From Amylibacter marinus (GTDB lineage: Bacteria > Pseudomonadota > Alphaproteobacteria > Rhodobacterales > Rhodobacteraceae): a stretch of 64,000 bases of DNA. The notes beneath the pieces were generated by a model, which did not search any database, was not told the DNA's origin, and saw only the letters and a program-made list of their open reading frames with translations. The stretch covers positions 558,001 through 622,000 of the forward strand of contig NZ_BSNN01000002.1 of assembly GCF_030160015.1 (NCBI RefSeq), written 5' to 3'. Shown here piece after piece: positions 48,892 through 57,853 of the stretch; positions within the stretch are counted from its first letter, which is position 1, and the number at the start of each line of letters is the position of its first letter. A program made the translations under genes and the position numbers.

Positions 48892-49352
48892 AATGTGGCC
48901 TTTCTTAACTCAAATCAATATTCAATACTGCATGTGCAAAACATCGCAATTTAATGGGCGATCAGACAACCGCAGACGGTTTCCACCCAACTAGGGACTA
49001 TATTCATGAAACCGATGACGTATCCAGCCCCAGATTAAAAGACGCCACGGCAAACATCACAAGCCACCGGCATCCATTCTATGGGCTAAGGTACCGGTTC
49101 CGGATGAAGATACGCCGAGAGCCTGCGACAGATTACGGCTGCATCTTTGTGAAACGGGTAGGTATTTGTCGAACCTGCTCACGACCCTCGATCTATGGGC
49201 TATGATTACACCCAAACCTTGGCTAATGCCCGCGGCGCGGGGCATGCGAAATTGATGCTGCCCTATTTCGGCGGGTTTAGCCCAGCAGGGCCTATAGGAC
49301 GGAGATTTTGCACAACGCAACGCATCTCATGAAATCAATAATGGTGGGTATA
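48892..49352. other. 461-bp region without a recognisable gene, next to the tRNA-Val 3' end
   Basis: Frames of 80-90 codons exist on both strands but neither resembles a protein. An 11-bp direct repeat TCTATGGGCTA occurs at 49078-49088 and 49192-49202. At the tRNA edge, ATGGTGGGT is tandemly duplicated (49341-49349 and 49352-49360), the second copy being the end of tRNA-Val with its CCA. I do not recognise tmRNA, 6S, RNase P or SRP RNA signatures. It may be a decayed insertion or an unknown RNA. Confidence 0.45.
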
Positions 49353-49428
49353 TGGTGGGTGATAAGAGACTCGAACTCCTGACATCTTCGGTGTAAACGA
49401 AGCGCTCTACCAACTGAGCTAATCACCC
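49353..49428 (-). tRNA. tRNA-Val (anticodon UAC)
   Basis: On the minus strand, GGGTGAT pairs with ATCACCC; TA-GCTC..GAGC gives the D-arm; CTTCG/CGAAG enclose TTTACAC with anticodon TAC; the T-loop contains TTCGAGT; discriminator A and an encoded CCA complete 76 nt. Confidence 0.96.
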
Positions 49429-49495
49429 TTCGAGGTGCGGTGTAACGTTGAAACTGATGAGCATCAAGAGGCTTTTTGCTCTTCTTTGCATTATT

Positions 49496-49822
49496 TTACA
49501 TTTTTTTTACATCGTGCGTTTGGCCACCGACAGAAAGGTTCACATTGTACAATTTTTGCAAACCTTTGTTGGTTTTGCGCTTGATTATTTTGATCCTACC
49601 AAGGGGGGGGCAATTCACATCTTGCCCTGCCGCCAGCGTTTCCGCGATAAACCCAAAGGCGCTATCAAGGATTTCGCGGACATACCTTTTATTTGCCTCA
49701 GTTTCCAAAACCACATGTTCCAGAATGTCACGCTTGGTAAGGGCGTTACTGCGCCCAGCCTGTGCATCTGGATTTCGCGATGGGGACGGATCCGAGTGTA
49801 GTGTGGTGGGGTTTTCGGTCAT
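49496..49822 (-). CDS. Divergent HU/IHF-family DNA-binding protein
   Basis: A 108-aa protein. Residues 1-27 are a polar leader; residues 28-100 fit the HU/IHF fold: LTKRDILEHVVLETEANKRY, VREILDSAFGFIAETLAAGQDVNCPPLGRIKIIKR. The beta-arm usually carrying R-x-x-P-x-T/GRNP is replaced by RKTNKGLQKLYNVNL, so DNA contact may differ from canonical HU. It lies 80 nt beyond the lon terminator on the same strand, where many proteobacteria have hupB, so it may be the lineage's modified version of that gene. Nucleoid binding is inferred. Confidence 0.75.
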   Translation of the reverse strand: MTENPTTLHSDPSPSRNPDAQAGRSNALTKRDILEHVVLETEANKRYVREILDSAFGFIAETLAAGQDVNCPPLGRIKIIKRKTNKGLQKLYNVNLSVGGQTHDVKKM

Positions 49823-49904
49823 TGGTCACTCCCTTTTCTGACAGATGCCATGGACATTTTTATGTTCAAGGATCAGGTGGGAAGATTAACAAAACCTAAA
49901 GTGG

Positions 49905-49934
49905 AAACAAAATAGGCCGCCCCAGAGGGCGGCC
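49905..49934 (-). terminator. Rho-independent terminator of lon
   Basis: On the minus strand GGCCGCC and GGCGGCC pair (49915-49934) around a 6-nt loop and are followed by TATTTTGTTT. It stands 22 nt after the lon stop. Confidence 0.85.
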
Positions 49935-49956
49935 CAAATGCAAACAAGGGATAGTC

Positions 49957-52362
49957 TTAATGTGGACGCGCGGCGCCTTCTTTGCCACTTTGAGCAAGGG
50001 CGGCTGCTGCGGCTTCTTCCTCGGCTTCGTCCCAGTTGATCGCCTCGGGGGCTGAGACCAGCGCATGTTTGATCACCTCTGATACGTGGGTTACAGGAAT
50101 GATCGTCAGCCCCTCTTTCACGTTATCAGGAATATCAGGCAGATCTTTTTCATTATCCGCAGGGATCAGAACGGTTTTTACGCCACCCCTTAGGGCCGCC
50201 AGCAGCTTTTCCTTTAGGCCGCCAATGGGTAGAACATTCCCACGTAGGGTCACCTCGCCTGTCATGGCGATATCTTTCTTTACGGCAATACCCGTTAGGA
50301 CAGACACGATCGATGTCACCATGCCAACACCCGCAGAGGGGCCATCTTTGGGGGTGGCACCCTCGGGCACGTGCACGTGGATATCGATTTTTTCAAACTG
50401 CGGTGGTTTTACGCCGATTTCGGGTGAGATAGAGCGCACATAGGATGAGGCGGCATCGATGCTTTCTTTCATCACATCGCCCAATTTCCCAGTGGTTTTC
50501 ATCCGCCCCTTACCGGGTAGTTTCAATGCCTCGATCGACAGTAATTCGCCCCCAACAGAGGTATAGGCCAGCCCGGTAACAACACCGACCTGATCAGATT
50601 CTTCGGCCAATCCGTATTTGAATTTCTTCACGCCAAGGAAATCCTCGATCCCCTCTTTGGTCACGGTGACCGTCTTCTCGGCCCCCTTAACAATAGAGGT
50701 CAGCGCCTTACGGCACAGCTTGGCCAGCTCGCGTTCCAAGTTCCGCACGCCAGCCTCGCGGGTATAGCGGCGGATCACCTCTTTCAGCGCACCATCCGTT
50801 ACCGAAAATTCGGAATCCTTCAGGCCGTGGTTTTTGATCTGCTTGGACAGCAAGTGTTGTTTGGCGATCTCTTGTTTTTCGTCCTCGGTATAGCCCGACA
50901 GCGAAATGATCTCCATGCGATCCAACAATGGCCCCGGCATATTATAGCTATTGGCCGTGGTCAGGAACATCACGTTCGAGAGGTCATATTCAACCTCTAG
51001 ATAGTGATCGACGAAAGACCCGTTTTGCTCTGGGTCCAGAACCTCGAGCATGGCGGATGCGGGGTCGCCGCGGAAATCTTGGCCCATTTTGTCTATTTCA
51101 TCGAGCAAAATCAGCGGGTTATTGGTCTTGGCCTTTTTCATCGCCTGAACAATCTTACCGGGCATAGAGCCAATATAGGTACGCCGATGGCCGCGAATTT
51201 CACTCTCGTCGCGCACACCACCCAATGAGATGCGAATAAACTCGCGCCCTGTTGCCTTGGCCACAGATTTACCCAGCGAGGTTTTACCAACACCTGGAGG
51301 GCCGACAAGGCACAGGATCGGGCCCTTTAGCTTGGTTGAACGTTGTTGAACGGCCAGATATTCGACGATGCGCTCTTTGACTTTGTCCAGACCATAATGA
51401 TCTTTGTCCAGCACGGCTTGGGCCTTGTTCAGGTCTTTCTTCACGCGGGATTTTTTACCCCATGGAATCGCTGTCATCCAATCTAGGTAATTGCGCACGA
51501 CGGTGGCTTCGGCAGACATAGGCGACATGTTGCGCAGTTTTTTCAGCTCGGTTTCGGCCTTTTCTCGGGCCTCTTTGCTAAACTTGGTATCTGCGATTTT
51601 GGCTTCCAGCTCTGAAACCTCGTCATCGCCGCCCTCGCCTTCGCCCAGCTCTTTCTGAATGGCCTTCATTTGCTCATTCAGGTAATATTCACGCTGGGTG
51701 CGCTCCATCTGGTTTTTGACGCGGCTTTTGATCTTTTTCTCGACCTTCAAAACCGACATCTCGCCCTGCATCAAAGCAAAGATCGCCTCTAGGCGGGCAC
51801 CGATATCTAGGATTTCCAACAGCTCTTGTTTTTGATCCACACGAATTGACAAATGCCCAGCCACGGTATCGGCCAATTGAGCGGCATCATCTGTTTCCAG
51901 TGCAGAGGCCAAGGCCTCTTCTGGGATCGATTTATTCAGCTTGCTATAGCGTTCGAACTCGCTGGAAACGGTGCGCGTTAGGGCCTCGATCGCTTCTTCA
52001 TCTGCACGAGTCTCTTGCAGAACAGTGACATGGGCCTCGAAATAATCCTCAGTATCCAAATATTCATCGATGCGCACACGTTCGCGCCCCTCGACCAGCA
52101 CCTTCACAGTGCCATCGGGCAGCTTCAGCAATTGCATCACGGTGGCCAGCACGCCGTACTGATAGATGCTATCGGTGCTTGGTTCATCCTCGGAGGGATC
52201 GATTTGAGATGAAAGGAGTATTTCTTTGTTACTGTCCATCACCGCCTCTAGGGCGCGCACGGATTTTTCACGTCCGACGAACAAGGGTACGATCATATGT
52301 GGGAAAACCACAATATCACGCAAGGGGAGTACAGGATAGGTTGCGCTGTTAGCGTCTGTCAT
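49957..52362 (-). CDS. lon: ATP-dependent protease Lon
   Basis: An 801-aa cytosolic AAA+ serine protease degrading misfolded and regulatory proteins (including cell-cycle regulators in alphaproteobacteria). N-domain residues 1-200 (YPVLPLRDIVVFPHMIVPLFVGRE), coiled region to 310, Walker A GPPGVGKTSLGKS near residue 355, Walker B LILLDEIDKMG, sensor stretches, and the protease domain with the Ser-Lys dyad in KDGPSAGVGMVTS (Ser near 680) and GGLKEKLLAA (Lys near 722). Transcription probably starts from the heat-shock promoter upstream; a terminator follows. Confidence 0.98.
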   Translation of the reverse strand: MTDANSATYPVLPLRDIVVFPHMIVPLFVGREKSVRALEAVMDSNKEILLSSQIDPSEDEPSTDSIYQYGVLATVMQLLKLPDGTVKVLVEGRERVRIDEYLDTEDYFEAHVTVLQETRADEEAIEALTRTVSSEFERYSKLNKSIPEEALASALETDDAAQLADTVAGHLSIRVDQKQELLEILDIGARLEAIFALMQGEMSVLKVEKKIKSRVKNQMERTQREYYLNEQMKAIQKELGEGEGGDDEVSELEAKIADTKFSKEAREKAETELKKLRNMSPMSAEATVVRNYLDWMTAIPWGKKSRVKKDLNKAQAVLDKDHYGLDKVKERIVEYLAVQQRSTKLKGPILCLVGPPGVGKTSLGKSVAKATGREFIRISLGGVRDESEIRGHRRTYIGSMPGKIVQAMKKAKTNNPLILLDEIDKMGQDFRGDPASAMLEVLDPEQNGSFVDHYLEVEYDLSNVMFLTTANSYNMPGPLLDRMEIISLSGYTEDEKQEIAKQHLLSKQIKNHGLKDSEFSVTDGALKEVIRRYTREAGVRNLERELAKLCRKALTSIVKGAEKTVTVTKEGIEDFLGVKKFKYGLAEESDQVGVVTGLAYTSVGGELLSIEALKLPGKGRMKTTGKLGDVMKESIDAASSYVRSISPEIGVKPPQFEKIDIHVHVPEGATPKDGPSAGVGMVTSIVSVLTGIAVKKDIAMTGEVTLRGNVLPIGGLKEKLLAALRGGVKTVLIPADNEKDLPDIPDNVKEGLTIIPVTHVSEVIKHALVSAPEAINWDEAEEEAAAAALAQSGKEGAARPH

Positions 52363-52448
52363 TTTTTGTCCTTTGAGTTAGCAAGAAATTCGTGGCGTCC
52401 CGCACCTGCAGCAACGCTAAATTTCTCCTATGGAGGTTGTACCCAGTA

Positions 52449-52477
52449 ATTTGGGGATTGTTCGCCCGAGAGTCAAG
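52449..52477 (-). promoter_or_regulatory. Predicted sigma-32 (RpoH) heat-shock promoter of lon
   Basis: On the minus strand CTTGAC (complement of 52472-52477) and CCCCAAAT (52456-52449) are separated by 15 nt, close to the RpoH consensus CTTGAA-N13-17-CCCCATNT. The start codon is about 85 nt downstream. The match of both elements and the identity of the gene make it convincing. Confidence 0.65.
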
Positions 52478-52658
52478 CAAGGGACAGAGGCAAGGCACGG
52501 ATATGTTATCGAAATGTTCAATTTAGACCTGTGGTGATATTGGGCTGTTTATTCATTCCTAAGCGATTGTCTCTAAAGATGAATTTAACACGCTGGCAAA
52601 AAACACCAGAGTTGTGTAAGCCAATTTAAAGCAATGAGACAGAAAATGGGGCCACGAA

Positions 52659-53408
52659 ATGGAAATTTTTTGCTACGGAGATTCGCATACCAAATATTTT
52701 GGCCAATCTACCATGATCCGGTGGTCAGGTTATGTGGATGTGGCCGAACCCAAGGTCAGCGAGCGATCCATGATTGCTGCATCCGCAAAGGGATTTGCCA
52801 ATGGGGCCGCATCCCGTTTCGCCTTTCGCAAGTTTCAGCGCCTGATCGCCGAGGATGATCCTATTTTCATTTGTATGAATTTTGGCTTGGTAGACGCAGA
52901 TGCGGGCCTGTATTTTCGCAAATATGTCAAAGACACCAAACAGTCTGTAGAAGCCGATTTGGCCCCCACCTATCGCGCCTATGTTGCGCGGGTAAAAGAG
53001 ACGATGTCAGACCCCGACCAGCATGTGGTGTTCAAGGGGCTAAACCCCACCACAATCACCGCTCAGGATTATTTTAACAGCTACGTGTTTCGCAATATTA
53101 CCAAACGCATCAGCCAAGAAGATCAGCGCCTAGGGGTGGCGGATCGCATGCGCGATATCCCCACCACCATTGCTGAACATGCCGCTAACAATTGTGAGGC
53201 GGCAGAGATATTGCGTGATGCGGTAGAATCGGCGGGCTATGAATACTTTGATCTACGCGCAGAGCTCAGTGACCCAGAGTTTCCAGGGCTGGCGGCGCGC
53301 CAGTTTCTGCCCGCGCAACATGACAATCATGTCGTCGACAGCCTAGATGTGCGCGTGCATCACCGTCGCGCTGTGATTGCGGCGATGAAGCGGGCAACCG
53401 AGGGTTAA
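52659..53408 (+). CDS. SGNH/GDSL hydrolase-like protein of unknown function
   Basis: A 249-aa protein without a signal peptide. It begins MEIFCYGDSHTKYFG, where GDSH (residues 7-10) matches block I of SGNH hydrolases with Ser9 as candidate nucleophile; the central part has FICMNFGLVDADAGLYF and VVFKGLNPTTIT, and near the C-terminus LPAQHDNHVVDSLDV supplies a possible Asp/His pair. No adjacent biosynthetic genes suggest a substrate. It is divergent from lon and ends 3 nt from the convergent tgt stop. The ribosome binding site is weak. Confidence 0.55.
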   Translation: MEIFCYGDSHTKYFGQSTMIRWSGYVDVAEPKVSERSMIAASAKGFANGAASRFAFRKFQRLIAEDDPIFICMNFGLVDADAGLYFRKYVKDTKQSVEADLAPTYRAYVARVKETMSDPDQHVVFKGLNPTTITAQDYFNSYVFRNITKRISQEDQRLGVADRMRDIPTTIAEHAANNCEAAEILRDAVESAGYEYFDLRAELSDPEFPGLAARQFLPAQHDNHVVDSLDVRVHHRRAVIAAMKRATEG

Positions 53409-53411
53409 GTG

Positions 53412-54542
53412 CTAAAGCGGCTCTATGTCCCCGACGGCGCGGATGGCGTGGAAATTGGCCACAAACGCGTCCAATTGTTCGGCAGCAATCGCGTCGCGTA
53501 GCCCCTGCATCAACTCTTGGTAATAGTGCAGATTATGCCATGTTAACAGCATGCTAGAGATAATCTCGCCAGCACGGTGCACATGGTGTAGATAGGCACG
53601 CGAATAGTTTTGGCATGTCGGACATGTGCAATTCTCATCCAAGGGGCGTGGGTCGTCGCGGTGGCGTGCATTGCGCAGGTTAATCGCCCCCATGCGGGTT
53701 TGCGCCTGACCTGTACGGCCCGATCTGCTGGGCAAAACGCAATCAAACATATCAATGCCACGCTGAACAGCGCCTACAATATCGTCAGGCTTGCCAACCC
53801 CCATCAGATAGCGCGGCTTATCCTTGGGCAATTGTTCTGGGGCATAATCTAGCACCTCGAACATCAGTTCTTGGCCCTCGCCCACAGCCAAGCCACCCAC
53901 CGCATAGCCATCAAAGCCGATGTTCATCAGCTTGTCCGCACTTTCGGCGCGCATTTCTTTGAACGTCGATCCCTGTTGGATCCCAAACAGCGCATAGCCC
54001 GGGCGATCGCCAAAGGCATCGCGCGAACGCTGTGCCCACCGCATAGACAGATCCATGCTGTCTTTGGCCTGTTTCTCGGTTGCGGGAAACGGGGTACATT
54101 CATCAAACGACATCACGATATCGGACCCCAACAAGCGCTGGATTTCCATCGAGCGTTCCGGCGTTAGGTTATATTCAGCACCGTCGATATGGCTTTTGAA
54201 TTTCACGCCTTCTTCGGTCAATTTGCGCAGATCAGTCAGACTCATCACCTGATAGCCGCCTGAATCCGTTAAAATCGGGCGATCCCAATTCATAAACCGG
54301 TGCAGGCCACCAAGGTTATGAATACGCTCAGCCCCGGGGCGCAGCATCAAATGATACGTATTGCCCAACAGGATATCAGCCCCCGTCGCACGCACGTTCT
54401 CGGGCATCATCGCCTTAACCGTGGCGGCGGTGCCTACGGGCATAAACGCCGGTGTGCGAATATCACCTTTGGGTGTTTTCAGAACACCGGTGCGCGCACG
54501 GCCATCGGTTTTTGCGATATCGAAAGAAATTTTTTGATCCAT
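53412..54542 (-). CDS. tgt: Queuine tRNA-ribosyltransferase
   Basis: Exchanges guanine-34 of tRNA(Asn, Asp, His, Tyr) for preQ1. From the ATG at 54542 ([19 protein letters not shown]) it has 376 aa, the usual size; a GTG/ATG extension of nine codons exists upstream. Catalytic and substrate motifs: [12 protein letters not shown] (nucleophilic-side Asp), [44 protein letters not shown], and zinc ligands [16 protein letters not shown]. Its tRNA-Asp substrate gene also occurs in this window. Confidence 0.96.
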   Translation of the reverse strand: MDQKISFDIAKTDGRARTGVLKTPKGDIRTPAFMPVGTAATVKAMMPENVRATGADILLGNTYHLMLRPGAERIHNLGGLHRFMNWDRPILTDSGGYQVMSLTDLRKLTEEGVKFKSHIDGAEYNLTPERSMEIQRLLGSDIVMSFDECTPFPATEKQAKDSMDLSMRWAQRSRDAFGDRPGYALFGIQQGSTFKEMRAESADKLMNIGFDGYAVGGLAVGEGQELMFEVLDYAPEQLPKDKPRYLMGVGKPDDIVGAVQRGIDMFDCVLPSRSGRTGQAQTRMGAINLRNARHRDDPRPLDENCTCPTCQNYSRAYLHHVHRAGEIISSMLLTWHNLHYYQELMQGLRDAIAAEQLDAFVANFHAIRAVGDIEPL

Positions 54543-54622
54543 GGGTGCTGAGTAATAGCATGTGGACAAAATTCAAGTGAATTCGCGCAGTAAAAACCAA
54601 CAATAACAGTTTTGAGAGCCAT

Positions 54623-55039
54623 ATGGACACCGCTCTGTATAATCCATATGATAAGACTCAAGAATACAGGAATACTGATATGACCCAAGACGTACAAATG
54701 GAGGGCACACCGATGATTGCGCCCTCTAGCACCGATCATCCGCTTTATGACGCGATTTGCGAGGCCTGCCGTACGGTGCATGACCCCGAAATTCCGGTCA
54801 ATATTTTTGATCTAGGGCTGATTTATACAATTGAAATCGCTGACAGCGGTGATGTGAATGTATTGATGTCGCTGACCGCACCTGGCTGCCCTGTGGCCGG
54901 TGAAATGCCCGTCTGGGTGCAAGAGGCGATTGAGCCTGTGCCCGGTGTGCAATCTGTGAATGTCGCCTTGGTGTGGGAGCCTCAATGGGGCATGGATATG
55001 ATGAGTGATGAGGCCCGCCTAGAGTTAGGATTCATGTAA
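54623..55039 (+). CDS. SufT-like Fe-S assembly protein (MIP18/DUF59 family)
   Basis: A 138-aa protein (or 119 aa from the ATG at 54680, which has AGGA 8 nt upstream and may be the true start). The DUF59 core reads VHDPEIPVNIFDLGLIYTIEI and MSLTAPGCPVAGEMPVWVQEAI, with the conserved Cys of this family. Such proteins assist SUF-dependent Fe-S cluster delivery. Its stop and the next start share TAATG, coupling it to an A-type Fe-S carrier. No suf operon proper is in the window, so the pair is detached from it or lies apart. Confidence 0.85.
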   Translation: MDTALYNPYDKTQEYRNTDMTQDVQMEGTPMIAPSSTDHPLYDAICEACRTVHDPEIPVNIFDLGLIYTIEIADSGDVNVLMSLTAPGCPVAGEMPVWVQEAIEPVPGVQSVNVALVWEPQWGMDMMSDEARLELGFM

Positions 55040-55389
55040 TGTTTGCCATCCCAGGAAAATCTGCGGTTTCGCTGACGGATGCCGCGATCTCTCAAATCCG
55101 CCGATTGATGGAACAGGGCGGGAAAAAGGGCTTGCGTCTTGGCATCAAAAAGGGCGGCTGTGCGGGTATGGAATATACCATGGATTACGTCGATGAAATT
55201 GATCCCAATGACGAGGTGGTCACCCAAGATGGTGCCACCGTTATGATCGCGCCTATGGCGCAGATGTTTCTATTTGGCACCGAGATCGATTACGAGGTAT
55301 CGCTGTTGGAGGCCGGGTTCAAATTCAACAACCCCAATGTCTCCGAGGCCTGTGGCTGTGGTGAATCCATCAAGTTTAACGAGATTTAA
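55039..55389 (+). CDS. A-type Fe-S cluster carrier (HesB/IscA/SufA family)
   Basis: A 116-aa carrier with the three cluster-binding cysteines: [15 protein letters not shown] near residue 42 and [13 protein letters not shown] at the C-terminus (CGC). It receives and hands on Fe-S clusters to apo-enzymes. In this window candidates needing clusters include the radical SAM protein and the RACo-like ferredoxin domain, but no specific link is shown. It is translationally coupled to the DUF59 gene. Confidence 0.93.
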   Translation: MFAIPGKSAVSLTDAAISQIRRLMEQGGKKGLRLGIKKGGCAGMEYTMDYVDEIDPNDEVVTQDGATVMIAPMAQMFLFGTEIDYEVSLLEAGFKFNNPNVSEACGCGESIKFNEI

Positions 55390-55499
55390 GCAACAGCCTA
55401 TCCGATTGCCCTGAATTGTTGCTGTTTTGGCGACCCTTGTGTTGCACCCGTTGGATCAGTTGCGTAACAATACGGGTAAATCAACTAAGGGATTATATA

Positions 55500-56240
55500 A
55501 TGCGTAGGAAACTTGCAGCTGGTAATTGGAAAATGAATGGGTTGCAGGCCAACCTAAGCGAGGTTCGCACCTTGAACGAATTGGCAAAGGATGCGCAGTG
55601 CGATGTGCTGTTATGCCCCCCTGCCCCATTGATCGGGGCAATTGCCGCCGAGGGTGGCGTGGTTAAGGCCGGTGCCCAAGATTGCCATACCGCAGTTTCG
55701 GGTGCCCACACGGGTGAAATATCCGCCGAGATGCTGGCTGACGCAGGTGCCAAATATGTCATTCTGGGCCATTCTGAACGCCGCGCAGATATGGGCGAAA
55801 CCGATACAATTGTGCGTGATAAAACACAAGCCGCTTGGACTGCGGGGCTAGTGGCGATTGTCTGTGTAGGTGAAACATTGGATCAACGCGAGGCGGCAAA
55901 TACACTGGATATCATCGGCGGTCAGCTGGCGGGGTCGATCCCCGATGGTGCATCCGGATTGAATTTGGTGGTCGCATACGAGCCGGTTTGGGCCATTGGC
56001 ACTGGCTTAACCCCGACCACTGATCAAATCGGCGAGGTGCATGATTTCATCCGCACACGCCTAGAACGCCGCTTTGGTACCGGGGTTGGGCGTTCAACGC
56101 GCATCCTATACGGCGGTTCGATGAACCCCAAGAATGTCACCGAGATTGCGGCGGTATCAAATGTAGATGGTGGGCTGGTTGGCGGCGCATCCCTAAAAGC
56201 GGCAGATTTCAATGTGATTGTTCAGGCGCTTAGCACCTGA
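55500..56240 (+). CDS. tpiA: Triosephosphate isomerase
   Basis: Interconverts DHAP and glyceraldehyde-3-phosphate. 246 aa from the ATG at 55500, chosen because it gives the standard N-terminus [14 protein letters not shown] and has AAGG 9 nt upstream; the longer reading has no protein-like extension. Catalytic Lys in GNWKMNG, His in [10 protein letters not shown] and Glu in [12 protein letters not shown] are present, as is the phosphate loop LYGGSM. It is monocistronic, with a terminator-like hairpin after it. Confidence 0.97.
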   Translation: MRRKLAAGNWKMNGLQANLSEVRTLNELAKDAQCDVLLCPPAPLIGAIAAEGGVVKAGAQDCHTAVSGAHTGEISAEMLADAGAKYVILGHSERRADMGETDTIVRDKTQAAWTAGLVAIVCVGETLDQREAANTLDIIGGQLAGSIPDGASGLNLVVAYEPVWAIGTGLTPTTDQIGEVHDFIRTRLERRFGTGVGRSTRILYGGSMNPKNVTEIAAVSNVDGGLVGGASLKAADFNVIVQALST

Positions 56241-56246
56241 TGTGTA

Positions 56247-56270
56247 GCGCTCACCCGCAAGGGTGAGCGC
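56247..56270. terminator. Strong 10-bp hairpin between convergent tpiA and DUF6456 genes
   Basis: GCGCTCACCC pairs perfectly with GGGTGAGCGC around a GCAA tetraloop. The T content downstream is low on both strands (AGATTT), but the position 7 nt after the tpiA stop and 6 nt from the opposing stop suggests a bidirectional terminator. Confidence 0.65.
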
Positions 56271-56275
56271 AGATT

Positions 56276-57391
56276 TCATCCAATATAGTCGCCATTCATC
56301 TGCCCCAAGTCATCATAGTACAGGCGCAGACGTTGCAGGGCGATACGCAGCACGATCTTGCCGGATCTTGCCGACCAGCCCATGCGTTTTTCGGCTGATT
56401 CCAACCCCTCTAGGAAACAACAACAGCGCAGTGCGATATCCCCAAGACCTGCGCCCAACGCACCCAATGCACCCTGCAAGCGCTTTTGTGCGGCGGAATT
56501 CCCACTTTCACCTTGGCCAGAGAACGACCCACGATCACCGCCATTGATGAAACGATCCCAGTTCTGGGTTACGCGCGGGCCCAATTGCGCCAGCTCAAAA
56601 TCTTCGCGCAGGCGCTCGCCCGCATCCAGCAAATCCTTGCTGAGGAAGGTATTGCCCTCGGCATCTTTTTTGCGGGCCAATGTCGTAAGCGGGCTTTCGC
56701 GCAGGTTCACCCGCATCTTTCGAGGCTTGGCATCGTAGCTATCGCTTATGTCCCGCGTGCCCCATTCGCGATGTTGTTCTCCAAAACCAGTTCCAGACAC
56801 ATCTGCGCCATCGATAGAGCGCCGCAGCGCCTGAATACCAACCTCGGTCACATGATAAACGCTGACGGAGGCGTTCTTGGTCAACTTGATCCAATCGCGC
56901 ATTACCATCGCCTTGGCGATTTCCACGGTAACAACGGCGATGCGAGATGGTTTTTCGCCATTTTTAGCGCGTAGAACCGCGCCTTTGTCTAACCCCTGCC
57001 CGATCACGAGAAAGGCACCGTTCTCGCATAGGCGGCGCAGGATGCGCAGCTCTTCTTTGCTGGGGGTGTTTGAAGAGTTTTTTGAAGTGCTCAGATTTGT
57101 CATGAGTGATCTTTCCTTGTTGGGCTTGGAAAGGTCATGTTTTTCGGGATTGGCATTGGAAATTATCGCGTCAATCAATGGATCATCTCTGCTGTCCTCT
57201 ACCTTGCGGATGCGGCGCAGAACCGTAGAGGGGTTCAGACCGGTTTCCCGAGCAAGAGAGCGAAAGCTACGCCCATGGTGGACATGCGCCAGATATAAAT
57301 CCAGCGTATTGAATGATGTGGCAGCCGTAGGTCTATCAACAGTGATACCCGACGGTTCAAGATGCTGACCAGGGCAGATTGGCACGAGCAT
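56276..57391 (-). CDS. DUF6456 helix-turn-helix protein
   Basis: A 371-aa protein from the ATG at 57391, preceded by a strong GGAGG. Residues about 25-60 form a helix-turn-helix (YLAHVHHGRSFRSLARETGLNPSTVLRRIRKVE). A charged linker follows, then a winged-helix-like region (ELRILRRLCENGAFLVIGQGLDKG; YHVTEVGIQALRR) and the C-terminal DUF6456 part (RKMRVNLRESPLTTLARKKD, AGERLREDFELAQLGPRVTQNWDRFI). It is a likely DNA-binding regulator typical of Rhodobacterales, with unknown targets. It is divergent from a DUF6477 gene, and the shared promoter region carries an 11-bp inverted repeat, which it may itself bind. Confidence 0.8.
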   Translation of the reverse strand: MLVPICPGQHLEPSGITVDRPTAATSFNTLDLYLAHVHHGRSFRSLARETGLNPSTVLRRIRKVEDSRDDPLIDAIISNANPEKHDLSKPNKERSLMTNLSTSKNSSNTPSKEELRILRRLCENGAFLVIGQGLDKGAVLRAKNGEKPSRIAVVTVEIAKAMVMRDWIKLTKNASVSVYHVTEVGIQALRRSIDGADVSGTGFGEQHREWGTRDISDSYDAKPRKMRVNLRESPLTTLARKKDAEGNTFLSKDLLDAGERLREDFELAQLGPRVTQNWDRFINGGDRGSFSGQGESGNSAAQKRLQGALGALGAGLGDIALRCCCFLEGLESAEKRMGWSARSGKIVLRIALQRLRLYYDDLGQMNGDYIG

Positions 57392-57444
57392 TTTCCTCCG
57401 TTTTATACACAACCTTAAATTGAAGTCTAAATTTTGTGTTAATT

Positions 57445-57534
57445 TCTTAACAACTCGACTATCCCCCAAACCCCTTAAACAACAAGATAATAGCCCGTTC
57501 TGCGAATCGCGGATTCACGCAACAGTTGTTAAGA
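57445..57534. promoter_or_regulatory. 11-bp inverted repeat pair in the DUF6456/DUF6477 divergent promoter region
   Basis: TCTTAACAACT (57445-57455) and AGTTGTTAAGA (57524-57534) are perfect reverse complements 68 bp apart. The left arm also takes part in GTTAA-TTTC-TTAAC (57438-57451). TTAAC resembles a CtrA half-site. The symmetrical placement suggests operators for both divergent genes. Confidence 0.5.
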
Positions 57535-57571
57535 TCGGGTTATGGTTGCTCAAAATATAGGAGCAAACCAC

Positions 57572-57853
57572 ATGACACAGACAACACTTAGAAACATTCA
57601 CCGCCCACGCATTTTGATAAAAGCCGCTCAAATCGGGGCGTTACAGTACAAAAGGGAAACAAACCTGCGCCAAATATTACGTTGCGTAACTTTGCCAAAA
57701 CACACGACAGCAGTGGAAAGATTGGCCGCCCAGGAGAATGCATTGGAAGAAGCACGAAAAACGGGCGAGGCCTCTTACAGCATCACCCGTCACATTTCTA
57801 TTCTTGCGGCGCTGTTGGCAGAAATCAGGTTTCTGCCAGACCACGTGCGTTAA
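57572..57853 (+). CDS. DUF6477-family protein
   Basis: A 93-aa protein from the ATG at 57572, preceded by TAGGAG at 9 nt; an ATG ten codons earlier is not supported. The sequence HRPRILIKAAQIGALQYKRE.. then LEEARKTGEASYSITRHISILAALLAEIRFL matches the Rhodobacterales family DUF6477 as I recall it (RPRLLVRAARFG...YSVARHVEVLIALMGE). It is basic at the N-terminus and helical throughout, with unknown function. It is paired divergently with the DUF6456 gene and ends 4 nt inside the convergent mttB stop. Confidence 0.72.
   Translation: MTQTTLRNIHRPRILIKAAQIGALQYKRETNLRQILRCVTLPKHTTAVERLAAQENALEEARKTGEASYSITRHISILAALLAEIRFLPDHVR

Noticed and set aside
48954-49320. Two overlapping frames (83 codons plus, 87 codons minus) near tRNA-Val
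   Set aside because: Neither has a ribosome binding site or recognisable motif; the strands cover each other, so at most one could be real.
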